Source of the DNA: CAYMCV01 sp964389005
GTDB lineage: Bacteria; Bacillota; Clostridia; Lachnospirales; Lachnospiraceae
Direction: 5' to 3'
DNA: 17,361 nt
NCBI GenBank assembly: GCA_964389005.1
Contig: CAYMCV010000050.1
Coordinates: 1-17,361 of the forward strand
Below are positions 14,456 through 17,361 of this stretch, in pieces. Every line of letters begins with the position of its first letter. The stretch's first letter is position 1. A program made the translations under genes and the position numbers. The notes below the pieces were generated by a model. It worked only from the letters and a program-made list of their open reading frames with translations, searched no databases and was not told the origin of the DNA.

Positions 14456-14494
14456 TTGTGATAACTTTTTTTCATTTTTGTGAAATGATTGTGA
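14456..14494. repeat. Three TTGTGA direct repeats in the ABC operon leader
   Basis: TTGTGA occurs at 14456-14461, 14478-14483 and 14489-14494, all in the same orientation, with starts 22 and 11 bases apart. That spacing puts them on one face of the helix. The region is AT-rich, so chance is possible. Confidence 0.35.
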
Positions 14495-14548
14495 ATTTTT
14501 TCGTATGTTTGATAAGGTAATTTTTATCCATATCGGTCACACCCGTAT

Positions 14549-14577
14549 AGCATAGCATATTCTGTTTTTGACATCAA
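14549..14577 (-). promoter_or_regulatory. Probable promoter of the ABC transporter operon
   Basis: On the minus strand the -35 TTGATG (14572-14577) and -10 TATGCT (14549-14554) are 17 bases apart, with a TG extended -10 element. The leader would be about 145 bases, long enough to hold the repeats described between 14409 and 14494. Confidence 0.55.
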
Positions 14578-14602
14578 GAAAACCTTCGGAGTTTTTTTGT
14601 AT

Positions 14603-14637
14603 TGTATGTAACATACATTGCCAACAGACATAATATA
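14603..14637 (+). promoter_or_regulatory. Candidate sporulation promoter and palindrome ahead of cotJA
   Basis: CATAATATA (14629-14637) fits the sigma-K -10 pattern CATANNNTA and also resembles sigma-E; an AC-containing element lies about 15 bases upstream. A perfect 7-1-7 palindrome TGTATGTAACATACA (14603-14617) covers the -35 side and may bind a regulator. No good sigma-A -35 is present. In B. subtilis cotJ is transcribed in the mother cell; the assignment here is by pattern only. Confidence 0.5.
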
Positions 14638-14671
14638 CTATTAGATAAAACAATTGGAGGGACTCAGAACA

Positions 14672-14842
14672 ATGCAGGATTATCGCTTCGAAGAATATTT
14701 TGAACGTTTCCCGATTGCCATGGCATACGTTCCTTGGCAACAGCTGAAGAATATCTACGAAAATCTGGAAGAAGCGTATTATGAAGGTACCATATTCCCT
14801 GAACTTAACAAACCGTTCACAGGAAGGAGATGCGTAAAATGA
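14672..14842 (+). CDS. cotJA: Spore coat protein CotJA
   Basis: A 56-residue spore-coat component. The family core is plain: FPIAMAYVPWQQ near the N-terminus and GTIFPELNKPFTGRR near the C-terminus. The frame extends back to a TTG at 14654, but that codon abuts the GGAGGG ribosome binding site, so the ATG at 14672 (ten bases after the site) is the start. Its stop overlaps the cotJB start as ATGA, indicating translational coupling. It acts in the mother-cell-assembled coat with CotJB and CotJC. Confidence 0.93.
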   Translation: MQDYRFEEYFERFPIAMAYVPWQQLKNIYENLEEAYYEGTIFPELNKPFTGRRCVK

Positions 14843-15108
14843 AGTATGGTGCAGGAAACGAACAGAAAAAACTTCTGTTTGACATCGGAATGATTGATTT
14901 CGTCATTGTGGAAATGACGCTCTATCTTGATACGCATCCGTATGATAAAGAAGCCATCGCTTACATGAATCATTACACGAAAATGAAGAATCAGGCAACG
15001 CGGGAATACAATATGAAATACGGTCCCCTGTCCGTATCATCGATTGAGAACTGTCAAAATGAATGGAAATGGGCATTACAGCCGATGCCCTGGGAAGGGG
15101 AGTGTTAA
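14839..15108 (+). CDS. cotJB: Spore coat protein CotJB
   Basis: An 89-residue protein of the CotJB family. Recognisable blocks are EMTLYLDTHPYDKEAIAYMN, then YNMKYGPLSVSS, then the C-terminal EWKWALQPMPWEGEC. An ATG at 14830 touches the GGAG site, while the ATG at 14839 is nine bases downstream, so the latter is chosen. It overlaps cotJA by four bases, and cotJC begins four bases after its stop. In B. subtilis the three CotJ proteins are needed for each other's coat assembly. Confidence 0.93.
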   Translation: MKYGAGNEQKKLLFDIGMIDFVIVEMTLYLDTHPYDKEAIAYMNHYTKMKNQATREYNMKYGPLSVSSIENCQNEWKWALQPMPWEGEC

Positions 15109-15111
15109 CTT

Positions 15112-15717
15112 ATGTGGAATTATGAAAAGAGATTACAGTTTCCTGTCAACATTACGCAGCCGAATGCAAAGCTCGCACAGGTTATCATTTCACAATTCGG
15201 CGGGCCCGACGGTGAGCTTGCCGCTTCACAAAGATATCTTGCACAACGTTACACCATGCCTTATCGTGAGGTAGCTGGACTTTTGACCGATATCGGCACG
15301 GAAGAACTTGCTCATATTGAGATGATCTGTGCCATCATTTACCAATTGACCAAAAATCTCTCCATGGAAGAAATTGAAGCCAGCGGATTTGATAAATACT
15401 ACGTTGACCATACACTCGCGCTATGGCCGCAGGCAGCAGGCGGTATTCCTTTTACCGCTACAGAATTCCAATCTAAGGGTGATGTGATTACGGATTTGAC
15501 GGAAGACCTCGCTGCAGAACAAAAAGCAAGAACCACCTACGATAACATTCTGCGACTTGTGAAAGACCCTGAGGTCTGCGCTCCCATCCGCTTCTTGAGA
15601 GAACGTGAAATTGTTCATTTCCAGCGTTTTGGCGAGGCATTGCGGATTGCGCAGGATAAGCTTGATGCAAAAAATTACTATCAGTACAATCCCGAATTCG
15701 ACAGATGTAAGAATTAG
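15112..15717 (+). CDS. cotJC: Spore coat protein CotJC, manganese-catalase family
   Basis: A 201-residue ferritin-like protein of the manganese catalase family, last gene of the cotJ operon. Putative dimetal ligands are visible: Glu35 in GGPDGELAAS, Glu65 and His68 in GTEELAHIEM, an acidic residue in LTEDLAAEQKAR (130-140), and Glu166 with His169 in REIVHFQRFGE. Peroxide breakdown or a structural coat role is inferred from the family. GGGGAG lies nine bases before the ATG. A strong hairpin terminator follows the stop by about 25 bases. Confidence 0.95.
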   Translation: MWNYEKRLQFPVNITQPNAKLAQVIISQFGGPDGELAASQRYLAQRYTMPYREVAGLLTDIGTEELAHIEMICAIIYQLTKNLSMEEIEASGFDKYYVDHTLALWPQAAGGIPFTATEFQSKGDVITDLTEDLAAEQKARTTYDNILRLVKDPEVCAPIRFLREREIVHFQRFGEALRIAQDKLDAKNYYQYNPEFDRCKN

Positions 15718-15737
15718 TTGTCATATTTACGACATAC

Positions 15738-15780
15738 AAAAAGCGGAAAAGAAAGTTCCCTCTCTTTTCCGCTTGATTTC
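15738..15780. terminator. Bidirectional terminator between cotJC and the membrane protein gene
   Basis: AAGCGGAAAAGA (15741-15752) and its exact complement (15763-15774) form a 12-bp stem with a ten-base loop. The minus strand continues into TTTTT and the plus strand into a T-rich stretch, so it can serve both convergent genes. Confidence 0.88.
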
Positions 15781-15793
15781 TTTAATTAAATGA

Positions 15794-16261
15794 TTACTCT
15801 GTTGCGGTTGCACTTTCCTCTTTACCTTTGAAATGTTTGTCTAACATCTTCGTAACAAACGGAATCTTCACAGTTTTGCCCTTGATGCTTCCGAATACGA
15901 AGATTAATAATGCAACAAACTCAAGAATATTGAGCAACTTCGATAAGAAATTTGCGATATCCAATTTCATAAGTACATTTTTAACTTCATAAGCGTCAGA
16001 TGTATTAATAAAGGAGAAGATTGTGCTCAAACATGAACTGTAACTGTTGCTTAATGCAACCAAAATCGTCGATATCACTGAAACGAACAATGAGAAAAGA
16101 ACCGCCTGAATCGCATTCTTCTTCAAATCATCGGAATCCGCCAATACCAATACGAAAACCATCATTCCTACTACAGCAATCAGATTGTAATACCCTAAGA
16201 AATAGCAAATCATACTCAATAGTGCCGCTGAAACTCCAAATTTTGTGAATTTTAACTCCAT
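15794..16261 (-). CDS. Small integral membrane protein of unknown function
   Basis: A 155-residue protein with hydrophobic segments at about 10-41 (probably two helices), 50-70 and 108-125, separated by short charged loops such as ADSDDLKKNA. The C-terminus is basic then acidic. The overall plan (FTKFGVSAALLSMICYFLGYY followed by LKKNAIQAVLFSL) resembles small four-helix membrane proteins annotated as DUF4870/Tic20-like in Firmicutes, but I cannot assign the family with confidence. A GGGATGG stretch about 11 bases before the ATG is a mediocre ribosome binding site. It has its own promoter and terminator and appears monocistronic. Confidence 0.8.
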   Translation of the reverse strand: MELKFTKFGVSAALLSMICYFLGYYNLIAVVGMMVFVLVLADSDDLKKNAIQAVLFSLFVSVISTILVALSNSYSSCLSTIFSFINTSDAYEVKNVLMKLDIANFLSKLLNILEFVALLIFVFGSIKGKTVKIPFVTKMLDKHFKGKEESATATE

Positions 16262-16301
16262 AATTAATGACCATCCCTTCTACTTTGTTATTTTTATGTA
16301 T

Positions 16302-16319
16302 ACCCGCATGTCTGCGGGT
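16302..16319. repeat. Hairpin in the leader of the small membrane protein gene
   Basis: ACCCGCA (16302-16308) and TGCGGGT (16313-16319) form a perfect 7-bp stem with a four-base loop. It lies about 40 bases before the start codon, inside the predicted leader. No T-tract follows on the minus strand, so it is probably not a terminator for spoVAF. Confidence 0.55.
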
Positions 16320-16334
16320 TTCCCAACAAATAGT

Positions 16335-16363
16335 ATCGTAGCACAAGATTCTCCAAAACGCAA
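16335..16363 (-). promoter_or_regulatory. Promoter of the small membrane protein gene
   Basis: On the minus strand the -35 TTGCGT (16358-16363) and -10 TACGAT (16335-16340) have a 17-base spacer and a TG extended -10. It lies between the spoVAF stop and the membrane protein gene. Confidence 0.55.
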
Positions 16364-16386
16364 TATTTGGCAAGCAATTCTAATCG

Positions 16387-17361
16387 TTATTTCATTCTCG
16401 CTCGAAACAGTTGGTGCATGAGTTTGCGCATATTACATGGCAATAACGGATAGATGTAACTGGTTCCGGATACCGTGCGGTTCAATGAAAATGATAAAAC
16501 AAGAACAAATATACCTGCAATATATCCGTAGATACCAAATAACTGCGTGAGTATCAGCCCCAGAATACGCATGAACTTCAATGCATATCCCATCTCATAA
16601 TTCGGCTGTGTATAGGTTGCAAGCGCCACAAAAGCCATATACAACATGACTTCGCCGTTAAACCAGCCGCTGTTGACAGAAAACTCTCCCAATATCAATG
16701 CTGCCATAACGGATAACGGTGTGCTTAACATATTGGGTGTATTTACCGCAGCAAGACGCAAACCGTCCAGTGCCAACTCCAGAATCAGGAACTGCCAAAA
16801 GATTGGAATATTAACCTGCTCTTTCATCAGTATAAAAGAAAAACTTTCCGGAATCCATTCCGAATGATTCATAAGCAACAAATACGTCGGTGTCACGAAA
16901 TACATCAAAACAGCAATCAAGAATCTTGTGATTCTTAAGTAAGTCCCTGTAATCGGCGGAAAATAGTAATCATCAGCCTCCTCCATAACATCAAAAACCG
17001 TCGTCGGTAGAATCATTGCAAGCGGTGAATTGTCGACAAGTACGATTACACTCCCCTCAAGAACCTGCGCGGCTGCCGTATCCGGTCGTTCCGAAAACTT
17101 GAATTTCGGAAACGGATTGAACCATTTTTGCTTGTATATATTCTCTGCGAGACTCTGCTGATTCATAGATAATGCATCGATTTGCAGATTCTGAATTCTG
17201 CTTTTTAATTTTTCAACAAATGCTTTGTCCGCCCGCTGATCCATATAGCAAAGTACGATATCCGTCTTCGATGTGCTTCCGGCATTCAACATCTCCATTC
17301 GAAGTTTCGGATCTCGGATTCGTCTTCTGATTAACGCTGTATTAAAGACAATTGTCTCTAC
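16387..17361 (-). CDS. spoVAF: Spore germination protein SpoVAF (GerA family), N-terminus beyond the window
   Basis: The open frame runs off the right edge without a start; the first ATG at 17298 is internal, because the preceding 21 codons (VETIVFNTALIRRRIRDPKL...) are conserved SpoVAF sequence. About 325 residues are visible. A soluble part (SKTDIVLCYMDQRAD; ERPDTAAAQVLEGSVIVLVD) is followed by a polytopic membrane region with LELALDGLRLAAVNTPNML and VMLYMAFVALATYTQPNYE. By comparison with B. subtilis SpoVAF, about 150 N-terminal residues are missing. The family belongs to the GerAA-type germinant-receptor subunits, acting in the spore inner membrane during germination. The C-terminus ends in a short basic tail. 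Confidence 0.92.
   Translation of the reverse strand, partial: VETIVFNTALIRRRIRDPKLRMEMLNAGSTSKTDIVLCYMDQRADKAFVEKLKSRIQNLQIDALSMNQQSLAENIYKQKWFNPFPKFKFSERPDTAAAQVLEGSVIVLVDNSPLAMILPTTVFDVMEEADDYYFPPITGTYLRITRFLIAVLMYFVTPTYLLLMNHSEWIPESFSFILMKEQVNIPIFWQFLILELALDGLRLAAVNTPNMLSTPLSVMAALILGEFSVNSGWFNGEVMLYMAFVALATYTQPNYEMGYALKFMRILGLILTQLFGIYGYIAGIFVLVLSFSLNRTVSGTSYIYPLLPCNMRKLMHQLFRARMK

Noticed and set aside
14579..14598. Terminator-like hairpin with a TTCG loop and T-run upstream of cotJA
   Set aside because: The stem is short with a bulge, no plus-strand gene lies upstream, and it precedes the predicted promoter.
1..17361. tRNA, rRNA, CRISPR arrays, insertion sequences or phage genes
   Set aside because: No cloverleaf ends, spaced direct repeats, transposase motifs or phage proteins were seen on either strand.

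Overview
The window reads as chromosomal DNA of an anaerobic, endospore-forming Firmicute, most likely a Lachnospiraceae-type clostridium. The support is a cotJABC spore-coat operon, a spoVAF germination gene, Gram-positive Shine-Dalgarno sites, sigma-A promoters with 17-bp spacers, a ferrous-iron uptake operon behind a Fur-type box, and moderate-to-low GC. I see no mobile element, CRISPR array, tRNA or rRNA. The taxonomic call is inference from gene content.

Left part (1-5080, nearly all minus strand). Read right to left on the minus strand, a strong promoter drives a yybP-ykoY-type (manganese) riboswitch with a terminator. It sits in front of a CaCA-family cation exchanger (3812-4753). Next comes a separate promoter with a 12-bp palindrome and a GH13 debranching-enzyme-like protein that has lost its catalytic residues. 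A small cysteine-rich protein, tryptophanyl-tRNA synthetase and a membrane protein cut by the window edge follow.

Middle part (5081-11181). A small acidic DUF1292 protein runs on the plus strand from its own promoter and overlaps tail-to-tail with a UvrD/PcrA-like helicase. On the minus strand the order is feoA-feoB-gltX-helicase. A consensus promoter carrying a perfect 7-1-7 Fur-like box precedes feoA. feoA and feoB form a tight operon, and the helicase start overlaps the end of gltX.

ABC region (11148-14577, minus strand). An ABC ATPase with a 34-residue run of only Asp/Glu is followed one base later by a permease fused to a GldG-type auxiliary domain, then a terminator. The permease gene holds a 10-N assembly gap that makes it look frameshifted. 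The flanks show it is almost certainly one intact gene.

Right part (14579-17361). cotJA-cotJB-cotJC run on the plus strand, tightly coupled, behind a sporulation-type -10 element and a 15-bp palindrome. A bidirectional terminator separates them from a small minus-strand membrane protein. The C-terminal two thirds of spoVAF runs off the right edge. The strongest leads are the catalytically dead debranching-enzyme homologue, the riboswitch that links the exchanger to manganese, the polyacidic ABC ATPase tail written in a triplet repeat, and the cysteine-rich small protein.
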